Below, in pieces: positions 1 through 12,904 of a stretch of DNA of 64,000 nucleotides. The number at the start of each line of letters is the position of its first letter. Position 1 is the stretch's first letter. Location: the NCBI RefSeq assembly GCF_000004195.4, contig NC_030684.2:112073429-112137428 (forward strand), read 5' to 3'. The notes under the pieces were generated by a model. The model had not been told where the DNA came from. It did not search any database and saw only the letters and a program-made list of their open reading frames with translations. This stretch comes from Xenopus tropicalis. Lineage: Eukaryota; Chordata; Amphibia; Anura; Pipidae. The position numbers were made by a program, and so were the translations under genes.

Positions 1-3000
1 TTGGGTGTTATGGGTAACTACCATGGCAGTTAAAATACACCAAGTTTGTGTATTTGCCAGTACAGTCTCCATTATCCACCACAATATGTCGACAAACCCC
101 ATGCCATTAGGGTGATAATGACCCTCTCCCGTATTTTATTTTTAAATCTGATTCCTCTTCAGTCTAAATGGGAACATGAAATATGGTATACAAAATGCCC
201 AAGGTGAATCACTGGCTCTCTAGTGACATGGAGCTAGCGGACAAACTCTACTGTAGACTTTGGATGCGCTACAGATTTCAGCTGGCCATATATAAGCTGA
301 TAAAAACTGCCAACTCAGTCCCTCCAGACCTAGTCGGAAGCTTATTTGCCTGTGTGCGGAAAATAGGCCAAAAATCATTCAGGGTTTGAAAGACCCATCA
401 GATGAGGGAAGCCCTGGTGGCCAAATGGGGCCCAGATGTGCTTGTTTGGTGACCTTGCCAAATGAGCGGATCAGCAGAGTATGGCCACCTTTATGGTAAT
501 TTACACCATGCTTCTAGATTGTATCAGTTATTGGTTGTTTTCGTATGTAAATCTGTATGTTGAGTGTATATACCCATTTATTGTACAGTGCCAGAATATG
601 CTGGCATGTTATTAATATTTCATTTTCTGAGCCAGTAAAAAAGGCATTTTCAGACTAACTTGCTCTGCTCAAATGTGCATTCTTCTGGCCCAAATCTGCC
701 CTGAGGTTCCAGCCTGACTATACCTTTTCTCTGTCGTCTGGTAAAATGCATGGGGTGTTATTAAACTTATCACAAAAAAAGGTATAGCCAAAGCAGGCCA
801 TGTTGGCTTGTGCTCATGGGACTCACATTAGTTGTACTGTAAGGACTATAACGAATGGGTGCCTCTTTTTACCAGTATGTGACCACTCTGCGATTTCAGT
901 TGGATTTATTTTCACAATGTGAATGAGTCTGTGGAAGGGCAAAGTCAGAGAACCCTGCTACACAGGACCAGGGACTTTTGTAGAATTAGGGAAGGTATGT
1001 CAAACAGGCAGCCCTCTGGCAGTTGTGGGATATAATTACTAGCACCTTCATCCAGCCAATAAGTGATCTATGTGTTGGGCTGAACTGGGTTACAAGTATG
1101 TCCAATGAGTTACTAAAGCAAAGTCTAAAGAGCATATACATATATGTGTAAAATGTTGTGTTTAAATGTTTTTGAATTCCAGCTATAATTACCATTATTC
1201 CAGAACATTTTGGATATTGTGGCATGCTGTCAGTTGTAGTTAACCAACAGATGATGCCAATGCATGCTATAGCGAACAAGTGTAAAACTGACATTGTTCC
1301 TGTATGTTATGTGGGGAGCCTCTATACAGCCACAATCCCAAACATAAAAAAACCCACCATTAAAGACAGCCACACACACCACAATGGTTGGGACAGACAG
1401 GCATCCTGATTGTTTCCTTCCAAAACCGCTTCCTTTATTTAACATTCCGGTTACTGTGGGTTGTCATGGTAGGAGAGTGAAAACATAACCCTTTCTCAGC
1501 TGCCAGAAATATATAGAGCAGGCAGATTCCAGTACACTCTGACTGGCACATTTATAGAAATCTGAGCCCTACTACTCCATCATAAGGATGGAGATACATT
1601 CTAATTAACAGTTCCATTATTAGGATTCTTTAGCAATGCCACCTTAGACTTTTAAAACCAGACATATATCAAATCTCTCTGCTGAAATGCATTAATGAGT
1701 AACTTAGATGCCTGCTGCAGCCTGCACTGCTTGAAGTTTTGCAATGAAATATGCATCTAAGTTATTGCACCATTCAACATGGTGTTTTTTTATGTGTCAG
1801 GTTTTAAAGGGGTAAGATGAAAATCCCACTATCGCCGACTGTTGTTTCAAAGAAGGTAACATTATAAATGACCTACAATTTGCTACTTGCCTAGTTATCC
1901 ATAGAAACCAATCAGTAGGTAGCATTTACTGGCCTGATGTTTCCAAACACACAACCAACTGGATGCTAATGGTTATTAGAGAAAGACATATTTTAATCAT
2001 TTTTTATTTTTACATTACCCCAAGTGTCTTGCACACAAGCCACTTGTGGCGACTACTTGTAGCACCATAAAAATAGATTTAAATGTCTCCAATAGAGATA
2101 GTCTGCATTACAATTGTGATGTGTGTGGCATGCCCTACAGTACACAACATAACCTATTTTTAGCCTCTAGTAATCAGCTAATAGTCTCTTGCATGACAGA
2201 AAAACATTCCAATGTTTAATTAATTTCTCCTTTAATAGAGAATGATGTTTGCAACTATCCACAATTATAAAATCATTATTAAAGGGAAAGGTCATCTAAG
2301 ACTATTGCTTGTTGTCGGCAGTTGAAAGTGAATGCTGTGGGTTTTCTAATGTACCTATTGTATCCGCTTGCCAAATTACACAGACCAATTAAAAAGATAC
2401 ATAGATGACTAATACTACATTCTCAAAGTTTATAATGTAGAAAAACATCTCCTTTAATGTGACCAGGATTACAGTTTGTAAGTTCTAAGCCCCAATATCT
2501 GGAATCTATGAAATAAGTATTTAAAACTATGATGTCATCTAATGCTGTAGCACGCCAAACTTCTATAGAATGCACCCTAAGGAGCACAGGAGACCTAAGT
2601 CCAATAACTATGGTATATATTAGCCTAACAAGGCTGTGATCATGCGCTAAATTTGGAACCACATAAACGTTGCATTGTAAGCAAAAGAGTTGAGGGTTGT
2701 ACAAAGGAAAAATACAGATGTTAAAATTCACATTTAACACACAGATGTGAAACACTGGAGCCCCTCCAGATACTATGAAATGCACTCTTAGTCGTATCTT
2801 GCCAACTGGAAAGCCATAATTTTGACACATTTGCTTTAACTTTACATTTTTTCACTTAAACCTTATTACTTTAAATACATCGTTTTTTTGTTTCTAGAAG
2901 TCGCATATCCTTTGTGTATGAAAATAATACATGTAATATATACTACAGTATATGTGAGAGAGTCTACCTGAACTGTTACACTAAGGGGCAATCTTCTAGA

Positions 3001-3001
3001 A

Positions 3002-3188
3002 CAGTGGTTCTCAACCTTCCTAATGCCGCGACCCTTTAATACAGTTCCTCATGTTGTGGTGACCCCCCAACCATAAAATTATTCCTAAAACCATCGGAAA
3101 TATGAGTTTTCCAATGGTCTTAGGCGACCCCTGTGAAAGGGTCATTCGACCCCCAAAGGGGTCCCGACCCACAGGTTAAGAACCACTG
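3002..3188 (+). mobile_element. SPIN-type hAT non-autonomous transposon
   Basis: This 187-bp element begins CAGTGGTTCTCAACC and ends GGTTAAGAACCACTG, giving inverted termini with one mismatch. It is flanked by the perfect 8-bp duplication TTCTAGAA (2994-3001 and 3189-3196), which fits the hAT preference for a CTAG core. The inner arms (GCGACCCTTTAATACAG on the left, CGACCCACAGG on the right) match my memory of SPIN (Space Invader) elements, known for horizontal transfer among tetrapods. The centre is much shorter than the usual SPIN_NA and encodes nothing, so it depended on a transposase supplied from elsewhere. Confidence 0.9.
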
Positions 3189-6100
3189 TTCTAGAAAGAT
3201 AGAGGTAGAAGAAATTATGTGTTGCACTCTCAAAAATGATATCTTGAAATATGGTGCCCGTGTACGTTTGATCAAATGTTTTTTTATGCTATTCACATAG
3301 GGAGCAATGGGCGGCCTTTGGAATGAGATGGACCTTTTTTTTTTTATTACACTGAATTTTGAGCAAGGAACAAGGTGGGTAGAATGCCTGAAACCAGTAA
3401 GTGTACCACAGACCTGGTAGGGTTTTATTCAGACTACAGATAAAAGCTGAACACGCCTATTCACAATGTGTATTTATTGGCAATACTGGAAGATAGGGAA
3501 AAAATGTAGGGAAAAGCAGGAAAAAAGCCCATGTAATGATGCATATGGTGCTATGTACAAGTGACAGTAACAGCCCTATCATTTGGGCTCTGCACAGTTT
3601 TTCTGAAAGATGGGAGGCTCACTTTTGAAATGACACCAAAACCTTTGCTGCAAATTGGTAGATATGGCATGATACATTTTGCGTGGAAAGCTGCTGCTCC
3701 GTGCAGAATTTCTGCAGGATGAAAGTCTGTCATATATTCCATCTCCATCTGACAGTAGGTTATCTCACTCCCTCCTCCTTGCACCCAGCTCCCCTCATTA
3801 GTTATATACCACATTTCTTGTTTCATACTCCACAACAGACAGCACGTCTCTCGTCTGGCCTCACTGTCCCTGCCTGTTAATGTGTCACTTGCCGATACAT
3901 TGCCATAAGCACCATGTTTATGAATCATAGATAGGCTTTGTTATAACTAAGGCCTCTGTAGCCAATGATTCCATTAGTCTATATTAAAAGTCAACTGGTA
4001 AAATAGTGGGTGCCAGAGGGGTTTGGGCTCCTGCAAACACATTTAGATTATTATAACAACAAAAACAACTATTTTATTAATTCAAATTAGAGGCTATCAG
4101 CATTTTTGTGGGCTTTTTGAAAATGCCTAAACAATGGAAGAAAGATGGAAGGGATCAATGAGGGCAGCATGAATCAGATGTAGAATATTTAGAAGTCGCA
4201 CAGAATGCATTGTTCTCTCATAGTATAAATGCATTTTCCCTTGGTAATACCCCTAGGTACATAGTAAAAATATTAATACAATTTTTGTTAGATCTTAGAC
4301 TGGGATGTATTGACTCCCCTACATCTGTCCATCATGCAATGGAGAAGTCCTCTAGGGCAGGACTTGCACAGAGTAGAAACTGGCCAAGCTGGATACAAGC
4401 ACAATATACCCACTGAGAGAAATGATCCATGCGGGAATGTATCTATAAACAGAAGTATATGTCAAAAGTGGTCAATGCAGATATTGGAAAATAAAATATA
4501 GCACAAAGTAAACATCACATTCTCCATATGGTTTTGGGAGCTTTGGTTTACTAGTTTCCCAATGGTGCCAGGCCTTCTAATTTCCTAATTAAAAAAGTGA
4601 GACCTATATTACTAGAGAAGGGCCAAATCATTCTGGTTGCTACAAAATATGTAATATGTGGAAGAACTTTAGTGATTTGTACATTACATGGGAAATACTG
4701 TGTATAGGCTGTACCTGTGAGTAGGCTTTACTGAGTACCTACACTGTTAGCAGTGTCATATCACATTTTTTTAAACCAAATGTATAAATTCCACATATAT
4801 TGAGAAGATGCATGCTGAAAAGAAACATTGCAGTTGGCTTCTAGGTGAACTGCTAATCAGACACACTGGTTGGGAATTATACGAGTCAGCTTTGGAAAAG
4901 GTAAAGTGGGAATCCAAGTACTTACACTGCCTGGAGGGAGTACAGGGCACATTGCAAGGAAAGGCTGCTGAAACTGCATGTAAGGAGTAGAAAACATGTA
5001 TCTGCACACAGTAATGAGCATTTAGGAACCCTAAGAGCAATACGTATAGTTCTATCATTTTATTTCCAGCTCACACTACAGATTAGAAGCAATGTGCACT
5101 AGCACTAGGGTTGTGAAGGTCTGCGCACTACAGTACTGACAATCTGACCTTGATCCGCAGTAGCTATTGTGCATTCAGAATACACATTAATACAACTCAC
5201 ACGCGGCTTATTTTGATTTCAGATTGTCCAGCTGGTGCTCGCTGTCACTTCAGCTGTTCACTGTACCCCACCCCCTCCATCCCCCCAGCTACCCCTTATG
5301 CCCCCCTTCTTATCCTTTGTACAAAAAGCCAGAAATGACATTCTCCCAGCCAACGTTGGAGCCAACACCTTCATAACAAAGATACAAAAGCATGGGTCCA
5401 CCCGTCATCAGGCTTCCTGAGGAAACTAGACATCATGCACGTAATGCTTCTACAGCCAGAGAGGTCCAGCAATACAGAAATATTTATGTTCACTACAAAA
5501 AGGAATCAACAGACACTTAAATAAGTCCCAGATCCGAGTCGTCTGCTCCTAAATCAGTTGTCATTCAGTCAGATGCAAATACAAGGAAGCAGGGGAGATT
5601 TAAAGAAGAGCAGTTATAGTAAAGTTATTCAATAAACACACAGGAAAGGTCACAAGGGCCATACGAAGAATAAGGAATGAATGATACAGGCCATATGGAG
5701 TGTATCAAGTTAGCATGAAAAGGTGTTTTACTAGAGTTTAAAAATATACAATTTGTAATGCAGGGGAGAAATTGATTTTTCTGTCCTTAGCTAAAGATAC
5801 ACCATATCCTGACTTGTTAAATGGTAATGTAAAGTTGGCTTTTAGAGCCAGCGTTAAAGGGACAGTGATGGAAGAGGGGCATAATATAAAAAGCAATATT
5901 GTTGTAATAGTTACATTAAGAAGCTGAGCGGCTGCAGGAAGATTCTGTTCCAGCTAAGACATTCTATCTGAAGTTGCTGCCTCTCTCCCACGCAGTTTTT
6001 GGAACTCCTGCAGCAAAGGCTCCAAGACATTGGGAGGGCATCCACAGAATGTCTCTCCTTGTTGGCATGTGACTGAGCAAATACTTAGGTTGTAACCCAC

Positions 6101-7205
6101 CCTCTGAGAGACCCAAACTGCTAGATAACATGAATATTCTCACTTCTAAATGGGGGGTTTAACATTCCCTTAATCATGGCTAGGCTTCAAGTATCACAGA
6201 CTTCCTTTAAACTCCAAGACAAGTACAACTGCACAGCGTGATTTCTCAGTCTTAGACTCAGAGCTCAGTTCAAAGTAAAGGTAAGACTGCACAAAATCTG
6301 TCCTGCAGAGCGATGCATTCATTCCCTATGGCAACTTTTAAATCTCTCTTTTAAAATAAATGAAAATAAATGTGTATTGCCCATTACGTGGTCCATTTCC
6401 CAACCATAATATTAAGCACTGCTTATGGTAACACAATGCAGACCTGACCTACCAGATTATGCATGATGGATTAAACAATCTAGGCCAGAAATGGACAATC
6501 TCTTGTTGATTAACAACTTCCATAATCCCCCAAAAGCTTAGGGCAAGGTTTTTAACATAAACACTAAAATGAGTCCAGAGATCTTTCAAATTCATATTAG
6601 AATGGTCTGTTTGAATCTCCCTCCCCAGTGTGCAGTGAAGTGCAGTACACAATGCTTGTTGCTTATAATAAAGCTATCTTAACAATGCATATGACTATAA
6701 TGTCTAATCTAATACATTATTTGCAATGTGTTTTGGTATATTGCACAGATTGCATGTCTGTAGCCAATTTATCAGTGATCTGATTATGATTAGTAACGTA
6801 AAATATTTTGACACGACAAGCCCTTTGTTTCTTGTAGCTAAAATGTCAAATGGTCATTTGCCATTGGATGCAGTAGACCACTGTATTGGGTTGGGATTCG
6901 GCCAAATCATCACAATGCTGGTTTGTACACCTTTGGACCAGCAGTCATGTCTTCTGCTCTCTTTCAGTTACCATTACAGAAGGACGTTTATTTCGGAGAG
7001 TAAGCTGGATGTATGATAACATTAGCAATTCATCATGGCTACTTACAGTCTCACTTGTGCAGTATACACATGAAGGGGCAAGCTTTTTATAAAATGTCAT
7101 TCCAATGAGTGACAATATTTACCACTGTAAATATTCCCTAATATTTGTAACTTAATGACTCTGGATACAGTCGGCTGTTCAGGGGTATAATATGTTGGTG
7201 TATTG

Positions 7206-7490
7206 CGGGGGTCGCCAACCTTTTTTACCTGTTAGCCACATTCAAATATAAAATGAGTTGGGGAGCACATACTAAACATACTAAATGTTTCGGGGGGTGC
7301 CAAATAATGGCTGTGATTTGGTAACCCCTATATGGACTGGTAGCCTACAAAAGGCTGTTTGTCAGTATACCTTGTTTTTATGCAGCCAAAACTTCCCCAA
7401 GTGAGAAATTCAAATATACGCACCTGCTCTGGGGCCACTGGCAGCAACATCCTAGGGGTTGGGGAGCAACATATTGCTTGGGAGCCACTG
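7206..7490 (-). mobile_element. hAT-like MITE (285 bp)
   Basis: The left end GGGGGTCGCCAACC and right end GGGAGCCACTG are those of a Xenopus hAT MITE family also seen, in opposite orientation, at 52845-53152. Flanking 8-bp sequences GTGTATTG (7198-7205) and GTATATTG (7491-7498) match at 7 of 8 positions and are read as a decayed duplication. The right terminus is shorter than in the sister copy, so this may be a distinct subfamily. Confidence 0.75.
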
Positions 7491-8899
7491 GTATATTGTA
7501 TGAAAAATGGCACTTATTCCATATTCTGCAACTGGATATGCTAGGGGTCGCTATGGCAATGGCAGAATAATCAAAGTTATAGGGCCCATCCCAGTACTGG
7601 TTTGTGTCTATGAAAAAATATTCTTATAATCACACATCAAAGATATACACTAAATCTTGTATTCCTTTGAGATAATGAGCAAGTATTCATTTCATGTGAC
7701 ACAATTTCACAAAAGTGTACATTACAGAAAGTGACAGAACAGGTATATATGCCAACAAGCAGACTGCAGGAATTAAAAAGGTGGAGATAACTCGTAGTTT
7801 TGTGGCATCATTTATTTGATACAAATGGTTTATTTGTGTTTGCAAGCTAGTTGTCGTTTTTTTCACTAGCACGTGTGCCAAATGGGCCTCGATTATTCAG
7901 CATTTCGGAGAAGAATTAGCTCAGCGGGAATGTACTTAAATTAAAACCATAAAATGTATGTAGTCCCATTCTGTGGGAAAATCTTGACACCTGTTATTTG
8001 TTAGACACCATAAGGAACTAAGGAAGCCTGCTTGTGGAAGCACAGGATCTGCAGGCAGGCATGTATGTATGTAAATGTGACATGATGTAATTGCAATGCG
8101 GATAGTGGAGACTAGGAAGGCGGCACAGAAAGCATCTGCTGCTCTACCAATCTATTCAGTTCTGCTTTCCCTGCCCTGTAGGTCAGAATAATTAAGCCCA
8201 ATGGCAGCTGCAGTGAAACTAGAGAAATGTGTGGTTATGTTCCCACCATGGACCTACCCCCATTACCTGCAATATTTTGCTGACCCATATTTAACCTATA
8301 TTTACTTCCAGTGGGATCTGTAACAAGTTACAGGAAAAATACTAAGTAGCCTGTGCTGCAACAGGAGAGCCAGTACTGACAGATGAGCCCAGAGCATTTG
8401 CACCCAGCTCCTGCTATGATATAGGCGGCTAAAGCCTTTACTATTGGGCATATCTCACTTTTAGCAGAGCTTCTATTAATGTTCTCTCTTATTCCTTATT
8501 TTTGTGTGCACGTTTTAAAGTTGTGTGCACATTTTTAAAAATGGTATGCTCATCTCAGATTAGATACAAAACTTGTGTTCTCACACAAAATTCTTTGAGC
8601 GCACCACAAGCCGTAGTGTGCGCTGGCCTCAAAATTTGTGTGCGCACCATGAGGGAACATTGGCTCCTATAGACTTTATTCTATCTTCATATACAGTGCC
8701 ATTTCATTCCTTGTTTCTCTCCTGCCTCTGCTTTAGTGTAGCAATATATATTGATCTGCTGCTGTGTGCCCTATAGCTGGGGCCGCTAGGCACGTGGCAC
8801 GCAGGGGATGGTTACATACAGGCATGACATCATTATTCAATTTCTTTATATAAAGAAAATAAACACCCCCCCCACCCGGCAATCGCTTTCACATTAGTT

Positions 8900-9297
8900 G
8901 TAAATCAACTTTAAATTAACTTTTAGTATGATGCAGTGATGTCTTTTTGTGGTTATTAAAGTATTTAATTAAGTATTTAGGTTTTTTTTTCAGAAGCTAT
9001 TTGGTTGATAATGTTTTAATGGCTCGAAGGTGAATAGGAGGGGGACTGAACAAAAAGTCCAGTAACAAAAAGTTAAAAAGTAAGAATAACTGTAACAATT
9101 TCGCTTGACACGGGAATAGATGTATGGCTGCCGGGTTCAGTGACCCCTGTCTAAAAGGTTGAAAGAGACAGAAGAGGATGGTAATTAATTAAAAAACTAT
9201 AAAACATTAACGGTAATTGCTAAGAATAGAATATTCTATAGCATTAATTGCTAAGGACAGATTATTCTAAAGCATTAATAATTAACAGTCACCCTTG
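8900..9297 (+). mobile_element. degraded TTAA-type MITE
   Basis: The sequence aligns by eye with the intact copy at 59618-60057. It shares AAATTAACTTTTAGTATGATG near the left, a GGGTTCAGTGACCCCTGTC block, and TTGCTAAG plus a TTCTATAGCATTAA segment at the right. The segment around 9219-9275 is duplicated in tandem with variation. The terminal TTAA sites are not clean. The family probably used a TTAA target (T2/Kolobok- or piggyBac-like), an assignment I cannot confirm. Confidence 0.6.
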
Positions 9298-9900
9298 CTT
9301 TTGTTTGCTAGAGCTCTCCCAACCTGGCCTTTTAAATGGGTGCTCCATACATTGCTATTCCACATGGATCAGAAACTACTCGTGTGCTAGGGCAAAGCTC
9401 TTGAGTGACAGGTAACATTGCTGTGCTGAGATAGGCACACCAACTGTCAGTTAGAGCTGATCTCTCTGGCACGCCCATTGGCCAAGGCTAAACCTTGCCC
9501 TCTTACACACACTAACACCAGAATGTAAACAAAGGAGCGCCTCAGATTTGCCATAACATATATCCCACAATCCCTTGCCTTTGTGATGCTAGGTTATGTT
9601 TGTGCATTAATGTTAGGGCAAAGTTCAAATACCCTTTGTAGGGTTATTAAAGTGTTATTATTAGAGTTATTTATTAACAGAGCATTTTAATATATGGTAA
9701 ATGATAAAGAAAGCAATGAAAGTGAAACCAGAATGGACAAGAGAGTCCTGCCCAGAAGAACGTTTGGCCCTCCAGCTGTTGTTGGACAATAATTCCCCGC
9801 CTTCAATTATCAGGGGAATGCTGTTGTAGTTAAACTATGCTATCAAACTATGGTGGATCTATGTTGAACTGCAGAACATTGGTGCATTGATAAGTATTTC

Positions 9901-10156
9901 TGTGTTGGAGCACTGGGGTCTTAGGTTCAATTCCAGCCAGAGCACAGAGTTTGTACATTTTCTCTATACTTGTATGGGTTTCCTTTGTGGACTTCAGTCT
10001 CCTACAATCCAAAAACATACAGATATCCTAACTGGCTGCTAACAAAATTGACCATAGTGTATGGGAATTGTGACCTTAGCTTGTAAGGTTCACTGGGTCA
10101 GCAACTGATGTGATAAATTTATAAGCTCTGTATAGCGCTATAGAATTTGTTAGTGC
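9901..10156 (+). mobile_element. tRNA-SINE-like (V-SINE-type) copy
   Basis: The copy has GAGCACTGGGGTC, then GGTTCAATTCCAGCC (B-box-like), then a GTACATTTTCTCTATACTTG, TATGGGTTTCCTT and CCAAAAACATACAG series. It ends with a GACCTTAGCTTGTAAG, GCGCTATA tail. A second copy at 41046-41275 shares the middle and the tail. These blocks resemble the conserved domain of vertebrate V-SINE-like repeats. The tail runs straight into a (TA)n microsatellite. Confidence 0.6.
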
Positions 10157-10181
10157 TATATATATATATATATATATATAT
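10157..10181. repeat. (TA)12 microsatellite
   Basis: An uninterrupted TA run directly abuts the 3' tail of the SINE-like copy. It probably arose from that A/T-rich tail. Confidence 0.95.
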
Positions 10182-10372
10182 GTAAAGAATAATCTTTTGT
10201 GCATGCTTTTTAGCAATAACCATTGCTGCATAGAGTTTCAATCTAAAGCTGAAAATCAACAGCAGAAATGTCAAACATGAGAACCCTGATATTTTGTAAA
10301 GAATCATGGCCTCAACCATTCCTTCTGGTATTAGAAGGAGCCTAGGAAAACAAAAAAAAAAAACAGTAAATA

Positions 10373-10659
10373 CATGTATGGAATCCATTATCTGGAAAGC
10401 TTGGGACCTGGGGTTTGCCAGGTATGTGCTCTTCCCATAATTTAGATTATTGTGTCTTAAGGCTACTAACAACATTGAAATACTTGAAAAGAAAACAACA
10501 GAATTGTTTTGCCTCCAATAAGGATTCATGCAGCTTAGTTACCATCAAGTACAGAGAAAAGGAAATATGTAAATAAAGAAGTGTTTGTTTAAAAAGGGCT
10601 CTATAGTAAATGGCAATGCCATATTTTGAAACTTTTCTGGATAACAGGTCCCATACCTG
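10373..10659 (+). mobile_element. TA-flanked MITE, diverged copy
   Basis: This is an older copy of the 11293-11584 family. It keeps the left CATGTATGG, the middle ATTGTTTTGCCTCCAATAAG, and the right end CTGGATAACAGGTCCCATAC. The internal sequence is heavily mutated and the right-hand TA is lost. Confidence 0.7.
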
Positions 10660-11292
10660 ATCCAGAAAAAAATAGAAAGACTGTAGCGGGATGCTTTCAT
10701 TTGCGAAACGGCACTTGTCAAAGCGATGTCATCTTTAACAGCTTTTCTCTAAGGTCTTCTTGAGCTTTCAAACCACAGTTTACTTCATATAAGTCCCTGA
10801 CAAATAAACAAAACCCAATTCGGACATGAATCACTGCAAAGGAAACAAACTCTTGCTAAAATGCTTACAGAAAAGCAGGGAGGCACGCAGGAACGTCGAA
10901 TTCCCAAAGATCAGCAGCGTAAAAAGGGAAGATAATAGTGATCTCCTAATCACTTGCACAGCTAGCATTTCTAAGAGTGCAAGGAATACACAATATGCTA
11001 GCTTTAGCTGGACTTACAGAATTAGCAGCGCAAAGTGCGCAGTGCCCCAAAAAAACCTTACCAGCTTGTGAGCTCTAACAGGGATCTTTGTTGCTTTCAC
11101 CGTAAAATAATTTTTTTTAAAACTTGCTCTTTTTATTTATCATTGAAAAAAATGTCAGTTGGGAACTTGTGATGAAATTTACATTAGTGCGAAAAAAAGA
11201 GCTATGTGAGATTTTTTTTTGCAGGAGCTAAATATCCACAGATGTGAATTGAAATTCCTCATGACAAAAAAAAACAACTTTATATTAATGTA

Positions 11293-11584
11293 CAGGTATG
11301 GGACCTGTTATCCAGAATGCTCGGGACCCGGGGTTTTCTGGATAAGGGGTCTTTCCGTAATTTAAATCTCCATAACTTAAGTCTCCTAAAAATTATTTAA
11401 ATATTGAATAAACCCAATAGGCTTGTTTTGCCTCCAATAAGGATTAATTATATCTTAGTTAGGATCAAGTACAAGGAACTGAAAATTAGAATTATTTGCT
11501 TATAATGGACTCTATGGGAGATGGCTTTTCCGTAATTCGGAACTATCTGGATAACAGGTTTCCTGATAAGGGATCCCATACCTG
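11293..11584 (+). mobile_element. TA-flanked MITE (CAGGTATGGGA family)
   Basis: This 292-bp element has inverted ends CAGGTATGGGA and TCCCATACCTG and sits between TA dinucleotides (11291-11292, 11585-11586), as expected for a TA-targeting element. Further copies occur at 10373, 12015, 21174, 48383, 52629, 52836 and 60741, showing a high-copy Xenopus family. It has no coding capacity. The superfamily is not certain; a Tc1/mariner-type target is only suggested by the TA. Confidence 0.8.
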
Positions 11585-12014
11585 TATATATTTATATCTA
11601 TTGGATTTATCAGTTAACCTACCCCCAAGTACTGCTGAATTAAAACTCCATTCTCCCCTGGAAAGTAAATAGCTGTTGTGTACAAATAATGATATTGTTG
11701 TAAACCTTTTCCATATAAAATCGGCACCCCATATCTGATTATTTATTTAAACGAAGGGAGTGTTTTGCTGATATGTAAACAGCCTTGCCTTTCAGTATAT
11801 AAACAGATGTCAGCAAGCATCATAACACAACTGTAATGCAACACTTGCTCTGACACATTGCCCTAAATCAGATAAAGCCATAGGACAGAATGGCCTATTA
11901 CTGTACCTGTACCCATTATTAACCTGTTGTATGCGTAACTAAGTGGCATAAATCCATGTTGGTGGCATTAAATGTTTTAATAGCTTCATGGCATGGTGCT
12001 CCGAGTGGTGCATT

Positions 12015-12040
12015 CTGCATAACAGATCTCATACCTGTAC
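12015..12040 (+). mobile_element. short terminal fragment of the CAGGTATGGGA MITE family
   Basis: Only the right end remains, reading CATAACAGATCTCATACCTG followed by TA. It matches the last bases of the neighbouring complete copy. Confidence 0.45.
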
Positions 12041-12891
12041 AAAGCTGTAGGAATTCAGAGACCAAGGTGCCTCCGAAATTGATTTGATTTCTAGCTATGC
12101 AAAAAAAAAGAAATTGACAAAAATCTCGAGCGCCACCTACATTGGTACACAATATACCGCAACAGTACGAATGCGTATTAATGCGTAATCCTTCAGCAGC
12201 CGGGTGTGTATGGTGACCTGTCACTGTTCAGGATTGATAAATACGTAGATACATGAAAGATTATATCAGAGTGGTATTCCTAGTCTGTTAGCATCAGCCT
12301 GTATTAGATGATCCATATTTTTACTGGACTAATGACAAGCTACACTGTGGATTGTGGGTTTACCCCTGATAGCATATATATGTTATATTGGAAAAAAAGG
12401 CCATCAGATTGCTTTATTTCATATAGAAGGGCTCTGGAGGACATACTATATGCAGTGAATTTTAGGCATCTTCCATTAGACAAACAGGTGCATTATAACA
12501 AGCCAGTATAATAGGAGCTGGTCTGGAACTCTGACAAACAGCCTCCGATGTCATTTACATAATCCTGCAGACATATGGAGGGAAAAGACCCTGGTTTTTT
12601 CTTCTCATCAAACCATACACATTCTGAAACTATTTATTGAAACAAAGATATCAACATCATGTTTACAGAAATCTTAATTGCCTTGCAATTCCAACTTATA
12701 ATACAGAAATAGATCCTTGCATAGTATAAAATATTACATACAAATTTTGACTGACCTAGCTAAACTTAAAACAGAATACAATATACATATATGATGTGAG
12801 ACTGCATTGAAATTAATACTGCCCATACCTCTACTTCCATTATATCAACAGATCTTCATTTGAACCCTGATGAATTTCTGTTTTGAGCTAA

Positions 12892-12904
12892 CCCCCCCCC
12901 CCCC
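12892..12904. repeat. C13 homopolymer tract
   Basis: Thirteen consecutive C bases are seen in the plus strand within nova1 intron 2. Confidence 0.9.

Noticed and set aside
2423..2830. 135-residue minus-strand open frame in intron 2
   Set aside because: No recognisable similarity, no splice sites in phase with nova1, and it lies antisense-neutral within a large intron.
5848..5880. TTAAAGGGACAGTGATGG resembling a TTAA MITE edge
   Set aside because: No second end or internal family blocks could be found nearby, so it was not listed as an element.
10119..10529. 136-residue minus-strand open frame
   Set aside because: It crosses a (TA)n microsatellite and a MITE, and its YIYIYIYI stretch is the microsatellite.
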